From NCBI GenBank assembly GCA_026707325.1, contig JAPOXA010000016.1, positions 1-49,965 on the forward strand: 49,965 nt of DNA. The letters run 5' to 3'. The position numbers and the translations under genes were made by a program. Shown one piece after another: positions 23,395 to 31,906 of this stretch. The notes under the pieces are model-generated. The model was given only the letters and a program-made list of their open reading frames with translations, did not search any database and was not told where the DNA came from. Position 1 is the first letter of the stretch, and the number at the start of each line of letters is the position of its first letter. The DNA is from Acidobacteriota bacterium. GTDB taxonomy: Bacteria; Acidobacteriota; Thermoanaerobaculia; Multivoradales; Multivoraceae.

Positions 23395-23621
23395 TCGAGG
23401 TGCTCGTAGTGCTGGGAGTGATAGGCGTACTCGGTACAGGGATGGTCGGAGCGATGATCCCCGGCCCAGGTGACCGATGGCGGACGGACGAGACGCTCTT
23501 GCTCGTGTTGGCTCATGTGGTTGGGCGTGGGGCTGATGGCACCAAGCATGGCCTTGACGGCAGAAGGTTCGGCGGCGGAACAACGAACGGAGGTTCTCGC
23601 GAAGGAAGGGAGACGGAATGA
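23391..23621 (+). CDS. Possible 76-residue membrane protein
   Basis: It starts at the ATG overlapping the preceding stop. One N-terminal hydrophobic helix (EVLVVLGVIGVLGTGMVGAM) is followed by a glycine- and arginine-rich tail with no recognised domain. Translational coupling to the 38-residue peptide suggests a two-gene unit linked to the plasmid module. Confidence 0.4.
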   Translation: MIEVLVVLGVIGVLGTGMVGAMIPGPGDRWRTDETLLLVLAHVVGRGADGTKHGLDGRRFGGGTTNGGSREGRETE

Positions 23622-24071
23622 GTCGCGGCCGCCCTAGACGGCCGTTCCCGGCTCGATCTCCGCTTGCGGTGCGGTGCCAGGGGTGTGTACTCCTCGATCG
23701 CCTCGCCGCGCGGCTGAAACCAGCTGCTCGGTTGCGGCAGCTTCCCGGCCGCCGCGACCTTCTCCAGAGATCGGGCCGGGAGAATCCAGCCCATGGCCGC
23801 CCAGGAAGCGAAGACTGCGGCGGTCGTTGCGTCTAAGTCAGTAGGGAGGGCGACCTCGGACGACTCCTTGCTCCGAGACGACGCTCGCAGCGTCTCCGTC
23901 CCAGGTCGGCCCTCCCTTCTTCGGCCACGCGACCAAGGTTTGCCTAGGGAGCACCAGGCTTGCCGCCAGATACTCGAGGAGAGCACCCTTACACGCGGGC
24001 TCCTAGGCGGATCGTCTTCTGCGGGTGTCCTGGGGGGCGTGAGGCCATTGGCTCTCGCTCTCGGGTGTTCG
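23622..24071. other. 450-bp gap without a confident gene
   Basis: A minus-strand frame around 23690-23850 has protein-like composition (for example SWAAMGWILPARSLEKVAAAGKL, part of which hints at a small DNA-binding protein) but has no start or ribosome site. Sequence between it and the integrase stop shows nothing recognisable. Confidence 0.3.
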
Positions 24072-25043
24072 TCAGACGGAGATGCGTTCGACGAGGTTGC
24101 GGGTGACGCGGCGGCCGCGACGGTCGTAGACCTGCGTGGTAGAGGGGTGGGAATGGCCCGCGAGATACTGGACCTCTTCAATCGGCACGCCCTGACTCAG
24201 GAGATCGGTGACTACCATGACCCGGAAACTGTGCGGCGTGATGATCTCGGGTAAGCCGGCGTCGCGGAGGCGACGTTTGAGAAGCGTGCGGATCGTCCAC
24301 GGCCGAACGCCACGACTCGTGAAACCTGTAGCGGTGGTGGGAGACACAGTCCGAAAGAGTGGGGCAGTCTTCGGATCGCCTGCAGGCACCGCAGCCGCCA
24401 TGTACTCGCAGATCCAGCGATCGAGGTCGAACCGGAGGGGTATCTCGCGTTCCTTGCCACGCTTCTCCCGAAAGGTGAACGATCGCCGATCTCCGTAGTC
24501 ACGGAGATCCTGAAGGCGGAGTCGGGCGAGTGCGCCGACGCGCTGGCCCGTGTAGGTCAATGTACCTAGGATCGCGCGATCGCGGAGCCCGACTGGACGA
24601 GCACTGTCGAGGGAGTCGAGGAGCTGCCGAGCTTGAGGGACTGTGATCTCGGGCGTCTTGCCCTCACGCGTATCGCGGCGCGGCCCGCGGACAGAGCGAA
24701 ACGGGTTCAGCATCGCCGCATGGCGAGTCACGAGCACATCGAAGAACTGGCGTAGGGCCGCTATCGCGAGCTTCTGGACTGAGACAGAACTGAGACTGTC
24801 GATGAACCTGGCGGCGTCGCCTGGCGACACGGAACGCAGGTCTAGCTGCTGATCCCTACACCACTCGAGGAAGAGCATCACGGGACGCTTGTAGGCCCGA
24901 CGCGTGTGAGCGTTTCGGAGCTTCGCCGTAAAGAACTCGTCGGCGGCAAAGAGAGCGGCGGGACCGGCTTGGCGTAGCACCTCCGGGTAGTCCTGAGGGT
25001 CGCGACGAACAACTCTCCCGGGGCGGTCAAGCAGCACAGTCAT
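24072..25043 (-). CDS. Tyrosine recombinase (XerC/XerD-like integrase)
   Basis: From ATG 25041-25043 this is a 323-residue protein with a SAM-like core-binding domain (LFAADEFFTAKLRNAHTRRAY) and a complete catalytic set: R168 (TYTGQRVGAL), K194 (FREKRGK), H271 and R274 (HSFRV), H297 (GHSH) and Y306 (VYDRRG). Length is typical of Xer-type enzymes. It could integrate and excise the element or resolve plasmid multimers. The frame is open further upstream, but that part overlaps a truncated plus-strand gene, so the shorter start is used. The catalytic set is intact here, unlike in the two integrase remnants. Confidence 0.85.
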   Translation of the reverse strand: MTVLLDRPGRVVRRDPQDYPEVLRQAGPAALFAADEFFTAKLRNAHTRRAYKRPVMLFLEWCRDQQLDLRSVSPGDAARFIDSLSSVSVQKLAIAALRQFFDVLVTRHAAMLNPFRSVRGPRRDTREGKTPEITVPQARQLLDSLDSARPVGLRDRAILGTLTYTGQRVGALARLRLQDLRDYGDRRSFTFREKRGKEREIPLRFDLDRWICEYMAAAVPAGDPKTAPLFRTVSPTTATGFTSRGVRPWTIRTLLKRRLRDAGLPEIITPHSFRVMVVTDLLSQGVPIEEVQYLAGHSHPSTTQVYDRRGRRVTRNLVERISV

Positions 25044-25283
25044 GCGGCGATAATCGACTTTATCGCACCTGGAGACACCGAACTCCAAGACATCGACGGC
25101 CAGCCGGTAATCGAGGCCTTCACCGAAGAAGGTCTCGCCACCGCGCTGAACGCCTCGCTCTCGACCGGCATCCTCGTCGCTGTCTCCCCGGATCTCGCCG
25201 AACGCTTCGGCCTCCTCGATCATACCGGCGGCAGCGCCGAGTTCGCCGACCTCCTCCACGCCAACATGGAGGCGGGCCTCTGA
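25044..25283 (+). pseudogene. 5'-truncated gene abutting the recombinase
   Basis: This frame has no ATG, GTG or TTG that would make a sensible start, yet translates into convincing protein: APGDTELQDIDGQPVIEAFT, then LSTGILVAVSPDLAERFG and FADLLHANMEAGL, ending in TGA one base before the ardC ATG. It uses the same C-ending codons as the conjugation operon. The missing 5' end coincides with the recombinase start, so a rearrangement or insertion at about 25045 probably removed it. Family unknown; in the intact operon it would directly precede ardC. Confidence 0.55.
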
Positions 25284-25284
25284 C

Positions 25285-26688
25285 ATGGCCCCCTCCAAAG
25301 ACCGCGTCGGCGAGTACCACAAGACGTTCGCCCGCCAGATCATCCGCCAACTGGAGGAGGGAACCGCCCCCTTCCAGAAGCCCTGGAAGCCCGGCGAGCG
25401 CTCCCTTCCGGAGAACCTCGCAACCGGCCGACGCTACGCGGGAGGCAACAGCCTCTACCTCAGTGTCGCCGCCCAGACAAGGGGCTACACCGACAACCGA
25501 TGGGCCACCTACCGCCAGATCAGGGAGGCAGGCGGCCACGTTGAACGCGGCGAACGGGCCACTCAGATCCTCTTCTTCTCCACCACGAAGCTCGTCCCCG
25601 CCAAGGACGACCAGGGAAATCCCAAGCTCAACGATGCCGGCGAACCGGTCTACACCGTCCTCGAACGCCCCAAGCCCTTCGTCCGCACCTACTCCGTCTT
25701 CAACGCCGAACAGACCGGCGGCCTCCCCGAGCGACCGCCCGCCACGGCTCCCCCCGAATGGGAGGGCCACGCCGCAGCCGACGCCATCATCGAGACCAGC
25801 GGCGTCACCGTCAAGCACCAAGCCGGCGACCGCGCCTACTACAACGTCCGTACCGACGAAGTTGTCCTGCCTGAACCCGGCCAGTTCCCCAGCACCGGCA
25901 GCTACTACCAGACCGCCATCCACGAGCTCGGCCACGCGACCGGCCATCCCGATCGCCTCAACCGCGACACCCTCGGCAAGAAGTTCGGCAGCCCCGAGTA
26001 CGCGAGGGAGGAGCTCCGCGCCGAGATCGCCGCGATGATGACCGGCGAGAAGATCGGCCTGGGCCACCAGCCCCAGAACGACAGCGCCGCCTACGTCGCT
26101 AGCTGGGTAAAGGCTCTCGAAGACGACCCCAGGGAGATCTACCGCGCGGCGGCCGACGCGGAGCGGATCTCCCGGTACTTGATCGAGCCCGCGCGCGAGC
26201 GCATCGAACAGCGCGAGCAACAGCCCCCGCAGCAGCCCGCTGCCGACGCTGAAGACCGTCAGCCCGGCCCGGAGCTTGAGCGACGCGAAGAACTCGATCC
26301 GACTCAGGCTCTACAGGCAGCAGCGGCACAACAGCAAGCCGCCACCCGCTTCAACGGGAACATCTCGCGCGCCGCCGATGCCGCGCTGGGCGTCCTCCGC
26401 CGCAACGGCAACGAGGACCGCCCGACCGAGAAGTTGATCCGCGACCTCCAGGCCGTCCACTTGGTCGCCTCGCAGAACGCCTACACACCGAAGACGGCCG
26501 ACTTCCGCGGCCTTCGCGGCGACCTGCAGAACCACGCGATCGACGCCCAATCGCTCAGTTCAGACGAGCGCAAGGCCGTCCTTAGCGTCGCCGACAGCTT
26601 CGCCAACCAGGCCCAAGGCCACGCGGTTCACGATCCCGCGATCGCCGAACAAGCGCACGGCCGCGACGACGGACCCACTCGCGGATAG
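25285..26688 (+). CDS. ardC: ArdC-like antirestriction protein (ssDNA-binding plus zinc-peptidase-like domain)
   Basis: A 467-residue protein. The N-terminal domain (YHKTFARQIIRQLEEGTAPF, KPWKPG, then GGNSLYLSVAAQTRGY, RWATYRQIREAGG) is the ArdC/DUF1738 ssDNA-binding region. The second domain carries the zincin helix AIHELGHATGH with HELGH at about 213-217 and a downstream YAREELRAEIAAMM glutamate segment. ArdC proteins coat incoming single strands and protect them from host restriction during conjugation. Beyond about residue 315 is an extra Gln/Glu-rich region and a helical tail, longer than the classical pSa ArdC (about 300 aa). It is the first intact gene of the operon, fitting a role in early entry; the window also holds a restriction enzyme. 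Confidence 0.85.
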   Translation: MAPSKDRVGEYHKTFARQIIRQLEEGTAPFQKPWKPGERSLPENLATGRRYAGGNSLYLSVAAQTRGYTDNRWATYRQIREAGGHVERGERATQILFFSTTKLVPAKDDQGNPKLNDAGEPVYTVLERPKPFVRTYSVFNAEQTGGLPERPPATAPPEWEGHAAADAIIETSGVTVKHQAGDRAYYNVRTDEVVLPEPGQFPSTGSYYQTAIHELGHATGHPDRLNRDTLGKKFGSPEYAREELRAEIAAMMTGEKIGLGHQPQNDSAAYVASWVKALEDDPREIYRAAADAERISRYLIEPARERIEQREQQPPQQPAADAEDRQPGPELERREELDPTQALQAAAAQQQAATRFNGNISRAADAALGVLRRNGNEDRPTEKLIRDLQAVHLVASQNAYTPKTADFRGLRGDLQNHAIDAQSLSSDERKAVLSVADSFANQAQGHAVHDPAIAEQAHGRDDGPTRG

Positions 26689-26693
26689 ATCCG

Positions 26694-27590
26694 ATGAGCC
26701 GCTTCTCCGATCCCCGAGCAGGTCTTGAGCAGACCCAGCGCCCGCCGTCTCGAGAACGAGGCCACCGCCGCGAGCTCGCCGGTCGGGAGCCTGAGCGCAG
26801 GTCCTTCCAGGACCGGCTCCAAGCGTCTCTCGTGGACGTAGCCGTCCATCGCGCCGTCGCCTCACGCGACCTGGTCGACCGCCAGTTCGGCGGCCACTTC
26901 TTCGCCGGCCGCCGCGGCATCGACAACCTCAAGAAGTCTGGCCTGGTCGAGGAGCACGAACTCCGCGACACCAAGACCGCTCGCGCCACCAAGGTCCTCA
27001 CGGCGACGCCAGCGGGCGAGCGCCTCGCCCGCGACGTCGCCCCTTTGCGCGGCTGGGCCTCCGAGCAACGCACCTGGAGCGGCCTGGGCAAGAGCACCGA
27101 CCTGAAGCACGACCTCGCTCTCTACCGGGCCGTCGCCGCGGCGCGCGACCGCCTGGCCGAGCGTGGTCTCCACCTGCGACGTGTCCGGCTTGACGCCGAG
27201 ATGCGCAGCGAGATCATGAGACGCACCGAGGCCGTCCGGACAGCGCGCGGCCGCGACGCGGCCGACGCGCTGCGCGAGGAGATCGCCGCGCGATTTCAAC
27301 TGCCCCTTGACGACAAGGGAGCGATCCTCTGGCCCGACGCCCAGATCGAGATCGCCCGCGGCCCGGACGGCCCAACGGAAGGCCGGGTCAACATCGAGAT
27401 CACCACCGAGCACTACACCCGCGCCTCGATCGCCGCCAAGAGCGCAGCCGGCTTCGCTCTCTTCGCGTCAAGCCCCAAGGCCGCCCGCCACCTGGCCGCC
27501 GCGCTACGCGGTCTCTCCTCTCCGAGCAGCGGCTCCACCAACAGCGGCGGACGCCGCGGCGGCATCGAGGACGGCCTCCTCGACCTATGA
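26694..27590 (+). CDS. Winged-helix protein resembling the replication-relaxation family
   Basis: A 298-residue protein. Residues about 45-105 look like a winged helix (AVASRDLVDRQFGGHFFAG and RGIDNLKKSGLVEEHEL). The C-terminal half has LKHDLALYRAVAAARDRL, then WPDAQIEI and VNIEITTEHY with a following conserved Lys (IAAKSAAGF). This P-D...I-E...K spacing resembles restriction-endonuclease-like folds seen in replication-relaxation proteins of plasmids. I infer a DNA-processing or plasmid-control role; it is one of two candidates for the missing relaxase function. It follows ardC by 5 bp and overlaps the next gene (ATGA). Confidence 0.5.
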   Translation: MSRFSDPRAGLEQTQRPPSRERGHRRELAGREPERRSFQDRLQASLVDVAVHRAVASRDLVDRQFGGHFFAGRRGIDNLKKSGLVEEHELRDTKTARATKVLTATPAGERLARDVAPLRGWASEQRTWSGLGKSTDLKHDLALYRAVAAARDRLAERGLHLRRVRLDAEMRSEIMRRTEAVRTARGRDAADALREEIAARFQLPLDDKGAILWPDAQIEIARGPDGPTEGRVNIEITTEHYTRASIAAKSAAGFALFASSPKAARHLAAALRGLSSPSSGSTNSGGRRGGIEDGLLDL

Positions 27591-27763
27591 ACGCCGAAGT
27601 CCCTCCTCTCGGAACCGGAACCGGCCCCGCAGCGCACGTCGTGGCCGTCCTGGTGCTCCTTTCCCCGTTTCTCGTCTATCTCGGCGCCCCTTGCCCCGAC
27701 CGCCCCCTCGACGCGGCCCAGCAAGCCTGGGCCCGCGTGACTGGCCGCAACAAGGACCACTGA
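27587..27763 (+). CDS. Small membrane protein A of the conjugation operon (58 aa)
   Basis: ATG at 27587 overlaps the stop of the upstream gene. The 58-residue product has one membrane helix (HVVAVLVLLSPFLVYLGA) and a short cytoplasmic tail. It is too small for confident family assignment. First of four consecutive small membrane proteins between the winged-helix gene and virB2. Confidence 0.6.
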   Translation: MNAEVPPLGTGTGPAAHVVAVLVLLSPFLVYLGAPCPDRPLDAAQQAWARVTGRNKDH

Positions 27764-27764
27764 C

Positions 27765-28067
27765 ATGGGCTATCCCGCAATCCCACTCTCTAAGTTGCTT
27801 CAGTACACCGTGATCAGCTGGTCGCTCTACGCGTGCTTCGCCTTGGTCCTCGTCGTAGCCGTGACCGTTGCCGTCATGGAACACCGTGAGCGCCGGCGCC
27901 TTGAGCGCGCGCTTACCGTCGCCCGGCAACTTCCGCCCTTCCGCAAGAAATGGACCCCGGAGCCGGCACCAGGTCCCGCTCCGACCCGTCTATGGCTCTT
28001 CCCGACCATCGCCATCGTCATCGGGCTGATCGTCGCTGTCTGGTCCATCTGGAACGTCCTCGACTGA
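27765..28067 (+). CDS. Small membrane protein B of the conjugation operon (100 aa)
   Basis: Two membrane helices (SWSLYACFALVLVVAVTVAVM; LWLFPTIAIVIGLIVAVWSI) are joined by a basic cytoplasmic loop with RRRLERALTVARQLPPF. No family recognised. It overlaps the next gene by one base (TGATG at 28065-28069) and starts 1 bp after the previous stop, so it is firmly in the operon. Confidence 0.65.
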   Translation: MGYPAIPLSKLLQYTVISWSLYACFALVLVVAVTVAVMEHRERRRLERALTVARQLPPFRKKWTPEPAPGPAPTRLWLFPTIAIVIGLIVAVWSIWNVLD

Positions 28068-28336
28068 TGGTCAGCACCAAAGACCGGAGGCGAGAGAACC
28101 GCCGCGTGCTCGCCGAGACGGAACGGCTCCAGCAACGGACGGCCGAGCACGCGGCCCGCGCCAAGCGCCTCCTTAGGAGGCATCTCTGGATCGTTGTTCT
28201 CGTCGCCACTCTCGCCGGCGCTGCCGGCGCTCTACTCGCGGTCTCCGCCGGACTGGTCGAGAACGCCCAGATGCTCAGGTACCTCGACGAACAGATCGAA
28301 CAGCACCGGCAGACCCTCCGCGAACTTGAACCCTGA
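28067..28336 (+). CDS. Small membrane protein C of the conjugation operon (89 aa)
   Basis: An N-terminal basic helix (ENRRVLAETERLQQRTAEHA) likely forms a cytoplasmic coiled coil, followed by one membrane helix (WIVVLVATLAGAAGALLAV) and a short periplasmic helix (QMLRYLDEQIEQHRQTL). No family recognised. The start overlaps the previous stop; the stop touches the next ATG. Confidence 0.65.
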   Translation: MVSTKDRRRENRRVLAETERLQQRTAEHAARAKRLLRRHLWIVVLVATLAGAAGALLAVSAGLVENAQMLRYLDEQIEQHRQTLRELEP

Positions 28337-28654
28337 ATGCACACCTGGCGCATCAGCTTCGGCTTGACCCTCTCCCTGATGGCGATCCTCGCTTTCTACG
28401 CCATGGCGCGCCTGGACTTCCTCGCGCCCCACGGACGCTTCATCGTTCAGGAGTACTGGCTACCCATCACCCTCTACACCTTCCTCGCCGCGGCCACCTT
28501 CATGGTGGGACTCGCGGCCGTGCTACGCCGTCTCGGCCTGCACGACGTGGGCAGAAAGGTGGACCTGGTCGAACGCTCTCTCCGCCGTGGAGAGGGCGAC
28601 CCGGACTTGACGCGCCGCCTCGCCGATCAAGAGCAAGGCGACTTCATCGAGTAA
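28337..28654 (+). CDS. Small membrane protein D of the conjugation operon (105 aa)
   Basis: Two membrane helices (ISFGLTLSLMAILAFYAM; LPITLYTFLAAATFMVGLAA) precede a charged C-terminal tail (KVDLVERSLRRGEGDPDL). It starts directly after the previous stop and is followed by a 31-bp gap containing the AGGAGG site of virB2. No family recognised. Together with A-C it may build a periplasm-spanning or entry-exclusion function specific to this element. Confidence 0.65.
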   Translation: MHTWRISFGLTLSLMAILAFYAMARLDFLAPHGRFIVQEYWLPITLYTFLAAATFMVGLAAVLRRLGLHDVGRKVDLVERSLRRGEGDPDLTRRLADQEQGDFIE

Positions 28655-28685
28655 CCCGACAACCGCCTAGCAAGGAGGACACCCC

Positions 28686-29006
28686 ATGACCCCGGAAACC
28701 GTCGGCGCGAAGCCGCAGGCTCCGCCTTCTCGACTCCAGAGCCTCTCCATTCGGCTCACGACGCTCCTCTTCCTCGTGCCCGCCTTGGCCATGGCCCAGG
28801 GCACCAGCCCGTGGCAGACGGCCGTCACTCGGCTCCAGACCGCCTTCACCGGTCCGATCGCTCGAGGCCTGAGCCTCGTGGCCCTCGTCATCGGCGGCCT
28901 GATGTTCGCCTTCGGCGAGGGCGGCTCGAAGAAGCTCCTGGCCGGAATCATCTTCGGCCTGGGCATGACGATGGGCGCGGCGAACTTCCTCAACTGGCTC
29001 TTCTAG
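28686..29006 (+). CDS. virB2: VirB2/TrbC conjugative pilin
   Basis: A 106-residue pilin precursor: a long leader with signal peptide (LTTLLFLVPALAMA, cleavage likely before QGTSPW), then two hydrophobic helices (GLSLVALVIGGLMFAF; LLAGIIFGLGMTMGAANFL) separated by a short polar loop (GEGGSKK), the standard VirB2/TrbC topology. The mature protein would polymerise into the pilus. AGGAGG lies 6 bp before the ATG, a stronger ribosome site than those of neighbours, as expected for an abundant structural protein. Confidence 0.85.
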   Translation: MTPETVGAKPQAPPSRLQSLSIRLTTLLFLVPALAMAQGTSPWQTAVTRLQTAFTGPIARGLSLVALVIGGLMFAFGEGGSKKLLAGIIFGLGMTMGAANFLNWLF

Positions 29007-29020
29007 ACGGAGCGACCTTG

Positions 29021-29182
29021 ATGCCCGAAGTCGTTGCTCTCTTCCCCTCCCCCGCGTTCATGGCCCTTGCCACGAACGCCCTCCTCGCCGCTTTCAGCTA
29101 CACCCGTCGGCGGCGCTTGCCCGCCGCCATCGCGATGGCCGCGCTTACCACCGGCCTGACCGAGCTCTGGGCCGGCTTCTAA
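29021..29182 (+). CDS. Tiny membrane protein between virB2 and virB3 (53 aa)
   Basis: ATG at 29021 opens a 53-residue frame with hydrophobic segments (AFMALATNALLAAFSY; AAIAMAALTTGLTEL) flanking a basic RRRR loop, resembling a two-helix hairpin. Such a protein is not part of the classical Trb set. It lies 14 bp after virB2 and 6 bp before the virB3 start, so operon membership is likely. Confidence 0.5.
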   Translation: MPEVVALFPSPAFMALATNALLAAFSYTRRRRLPAAIAMAALTTGLTELWAGF

Positions 29183-29188
29183 CTCCCC

Positions 29189-29479
29189 TTGCGCGGCGAG
29201 ACACCCTGGTACGGCCACCCGGCGCTCTCACGCCCCATGAAGATTCTGGGCGTGGAGCGCCGGTGGTTTCTCCTCTCCATGACGCTCGGCCTGGGCGTCT
29301 GGAACGGCCTCAACTCGATCATCACCGGAGCGCTGATCTTCGCCGTCCTCTACGTGGCCGGCTTTCTCGCCTGGAAACGCGATCCCAACATGCTCTCCAT
29401 CCTGGCGAAGGCCGGCTCCAGCCGAACCCGCTACGACGCCGGCAAGCCCTCCACCTGGCACCTCCATCTCATCGAATGA
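29189..29479 (+). CDS. virB3: VirB3/TrbD inner-membrane T4SS protein
   Basis: A 96-residue protein read from a TTG at 29189. The N-terminal GHPALSRPMKILGVERRWF followed by two membrane helices (LGLGVWNGLNSIITGAL, IFAVLYVAGFLAW) matches VirB3/TrbD, which works with VirB4 at the base of the pilus machine. An ATG at 29237 would remove the conserved N-terminal segment, so the TTG is preferred. The stop overlaps the virB4 ATG (ATGA). Confidence 0.8.
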   Translation: MRGETPWYGHPALSRPMKILGVERRWFLLSMTLGLGVWNGLNSIITGALIFAVLYVAGFLAWKRDPNMLSILAKAGSSRTRYDAGKPSTWHLHLIE

Positions 29480-31899
29480 ACCTGGACGCCGAACGCGCCG
29501 ACTACGAGGCCGCCGGCAGCCTCGCCGAGGAGCTTCCCTATTGGGGCTGGCTCCAGGACCATCCTTTCTGCCTTACCCGCAACGGCGAGCTTCTCGCTGT
29601 CGCCACGCTCTCCCCGGCCGTCGTCGACGGCCGCACTCCGCAGCAGATGGACGAGGTTCTTAGCCGCTGGCTCCGCCTCCTCAGCAGCCTCGATCCCCAC
29701 ACTCGCCTCTACTTCTACCTCCTGCGCCGCCCCGGACGCCTCGCGCCGATCGACGGCCTGAACGGCATCGCCGCCATCTCCCAGGAGAAGCGGCGCCGCT
29801 TTCTCGAGCGCCGCGTCCAGGACCTCCGCGCCTACGTCGTGTGGTCGCACGACGCCCAGCTCAAGAGAAACGCGCACTCCGGCAACGCCGGCGTCCTCGC
29901 GGCCGCCCACGAGTGGATCAAGAACCGAACCAAGCCGGACGAGTGCGCCTTCCTCCGGCGCCACGTCACCGCCGCGGCCGAACGCTTCCGCCAGCTCGTC
30001 GAGGCCTCCGCCGCCCTCGCTTCCGACGTGACGCCCCTTCGGCTGCTACCCGCTGCCGAAGCCACCGGCGTCCTCTCCGAACTCGTGAACCGGCCTGGTC
30101 AACCCTGGCACGGCGACCACATCCCGAGCGCGCTGAACTGGCGACTCGCCCTCTCCCAACTCGAAGCCGAGCGGCGCTTCCTGCGCCTCGATGGCCAGCC
30201 CCTGATCCTCTACAACCTGACCTCGCCGCCCGTTCAGGCCAGACCGAACCTGCTGGCGGAGCTCTACCGCCTCGAAGCAACCGTCACGATCTCGCTCGAG
30301 TGGCGGCCGCAACCCCTCGCCGCCTCCCGGCGCAAGATCCGGAGCGTGCAGCGGCACTACTTCAGCAAGCGCTACTCGATGGTCGCCCACATGCAGGACG
30401 CCCAGGGTACGGCCGCGGCCATGGTCGACTCCGCGGCGGACGCTGAATCGGCCCGGATCGCTCACGCTCTCGTCGAACTCGAGACAGAAGGCGTTGCCTA
30501 CGGCGACATCTCCCTCAACATCGCGCTCCACGGCGACGACCTGGCCGAGATCGAGGCCCTGGACGCCGACCTCTTCCGAATCTTCGGCGCCGCCGACGCC
30601 AAGGTCATCCGCGAAGGCTTCGGGCAGCTTCCCGCCTGGTGGAGCCGCTTGCCCGGGCAACCCCGGAAGCGCCAGATCCGAACCGTGTTCAGCAGCGCCG
30701 GCGTCGCCGCCTGCCTGGCACCGCTCTTCGGGCCGCCTCCTGGCCAGACCGAATGCAAGCACCTCGGAAAGCCGGCCATGGCCATCTTCGAAACGCCCTG
30801 GCGCACCCCCTACCACTACGACCTCTTCGGCGGCAGCGACGTGGGCCACACCCTCATCCTGGGCGCCACCGGAGCCGGCAAGAGCTTCGCCTTGAACTTC
30901 CTACTCGTTCAGTCCCAGCACTACGCGCCACGCGTCCTCGTCCTCGACCTGGGCGGTTCCTACCGTTGGCTTACTCAGTTCATCGGCGGTGGCTACCTCG
31001 AACTCAACCCCGACGCCGCCGGCGACGAGTTCGCGCTAAAGCCCTTCAGCCTCCCTCCTGGCGAGCGCACGTTCAGCTTCCTCACCGGTTGGGTCAGCCG
31101 CCTTCTCCGCATCGGCGGCTACACCCTCAAAGGCGCGGATACCACCGAGATCCGCGAACGCGTGGAGGACCTCTACAAGGCCGCCGACCCCCGAGAGCGC
31201 ACCCTCTCCACCCTGGTAAGCACGATGCCCGCCTCCATGTGGCCAGCCATGAGCCGCTGGCACAGCGACGGCGTCTGGGCCAAGTTCTTCGACGGTGGCG
31301 GAGACGACACCCTCCAACTCGCCGACTGGCAGGTCATCGACCTTGCCGGCGCCGCGGAGCACGACGACCTCTGCGAGGCCGCCCTATTCTTCCTCCTCGA
31401 ACGCCTCCGCCTCGCCCTGGACGACCCGGCCGAGGCCGGCCGCGTGAAGCTCATGGTGGTCGATGAAGCCTGGCGGTATCTGAACGACCGCGCGGTCCTG
31501 ACCTACCTGGCCGAGGCCGCAAAGACCTGGCGGAAGCGCAACGCCGCACTGGTCCTCTCGACGCAGAGCGCGGTTGACCTCACCGACACCGAGGGCGCCC
31601 AGGCGTTGCTCGAATCCCTCCCCACCAAGCTCTTCCTGGCCAATCCCGACCTCCCCGACAGCGTTCAGACGACCTTCCGCCTGAACGACACGGAAATGCA
31701 GACCATCCGCGGCCTCCTGCCCAAGCGCGAGCTCTACCTGCGCCGCGCCAACGAAGCCGGCGTCGTCCGCCTAGAGGTCGATCCCGAGTCCTACTGGCTC
31801 TACACCAGCTCACCCGTCGACGGCGAACGGAGGGCCGAGGCCGTCGCTCAACACGGTCTCGCCGACGCCCTTGAGGTCCTGGCAAACCAACAGAGGTAA
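29476..31899 (+). CDS. virB4: VirB4/TrbE conjugation ATPase
   Basis: An 807-residue ATPase starting at the ATG inside the virB3 stop. The N-terminal half is the variable CagE/TrbE domain; Walker A GATGAGKS is at residues 463-470, followed by VLVLDLGGSYRWLTQFIGG and a Walker B-type KLMVVDEAWRYL, then QSAVDLTDTEGAQALLESLP, as in VirB4. It energises pilus biogenesis and substrate transfer at the cytoplasmic face. Length is normal (about 800-850). It is among the most conserved T4SS genes and anchors the assignment of the operon. Confidence 0.93.
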   Translation: MNLDAERADYEAAGSLAEELPYWGWLQDHPFCLTRNGELLAVATLSPAVVDGRTPQQMDEVLSRWLRLLSSLDPHTRLYFYLLRRPGRLAPIDGLNGIAAISQEKRRRFLERRVQDLRAYVVWSHDAQLKRNAHSGNAGVLAAAHEWIKNRTKPDECAFLRRHVTAAAERFRQLVEASAALASDVTPLRLLPAAEATGVLSELVNRPGQPWHGDHIPSALNWRLALSQLEAERRFLRLDGQPLILYNLTSPPVQARPNLLAELYRLEATVTISLEWRPQPLAASRRKIRSVQRHYFSKRYSMVAHMQDAQGTAAAMVDSAADAESARIAHALVELETEGVAYGDISLNIALHGDDLAEIEALDADLFRIFGAADAKVIREGFGQLPAWWSRLPGQPRKRQIRTVFSSAGVAACLAPLFGPPPGQTECKHLGKPAMAIFETPWRTPYHYDLFGGSDVGHTLILGATGAGKSFALNFLLVQSQHYAPRVLVLDLGGSYRWLTQFIGGGYLELNPDAAGDEFALKPFSLPPGERTFSFLTGWVSRLLRIGGYTLKGADTTEIRERVEDLYKAADPRERTLSTLVSTMPASMWPAMSRWHSDGVWAKFFDGGGDDTLQLADWQVIDLAGAAEHDDLCEAALFFLLERLRLALDDPAEAGRVKLMVVDEAWRYLNDRAVLTYLAEAAKTWRKRNAALVLSTQSAVDLTDTEGAQALLESLPTKLFLANPDLPDSVQTTFRLNDTEMQTIRGLLPKRELYLRRANEAGVVRLEVDPESYWLYTSSPVDGERRAEAVAQHGLADALEVLANQQR

Positions 31900-31906
31900 A
31901 CACATC

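Noticed and set aside
23690..23850. Minus-strand protein-like stretch that could be a small DNA-binding protein
   Set aside because: No start codon with a ribosome site and only a weak resemblance; kept as a note in the gap entry.
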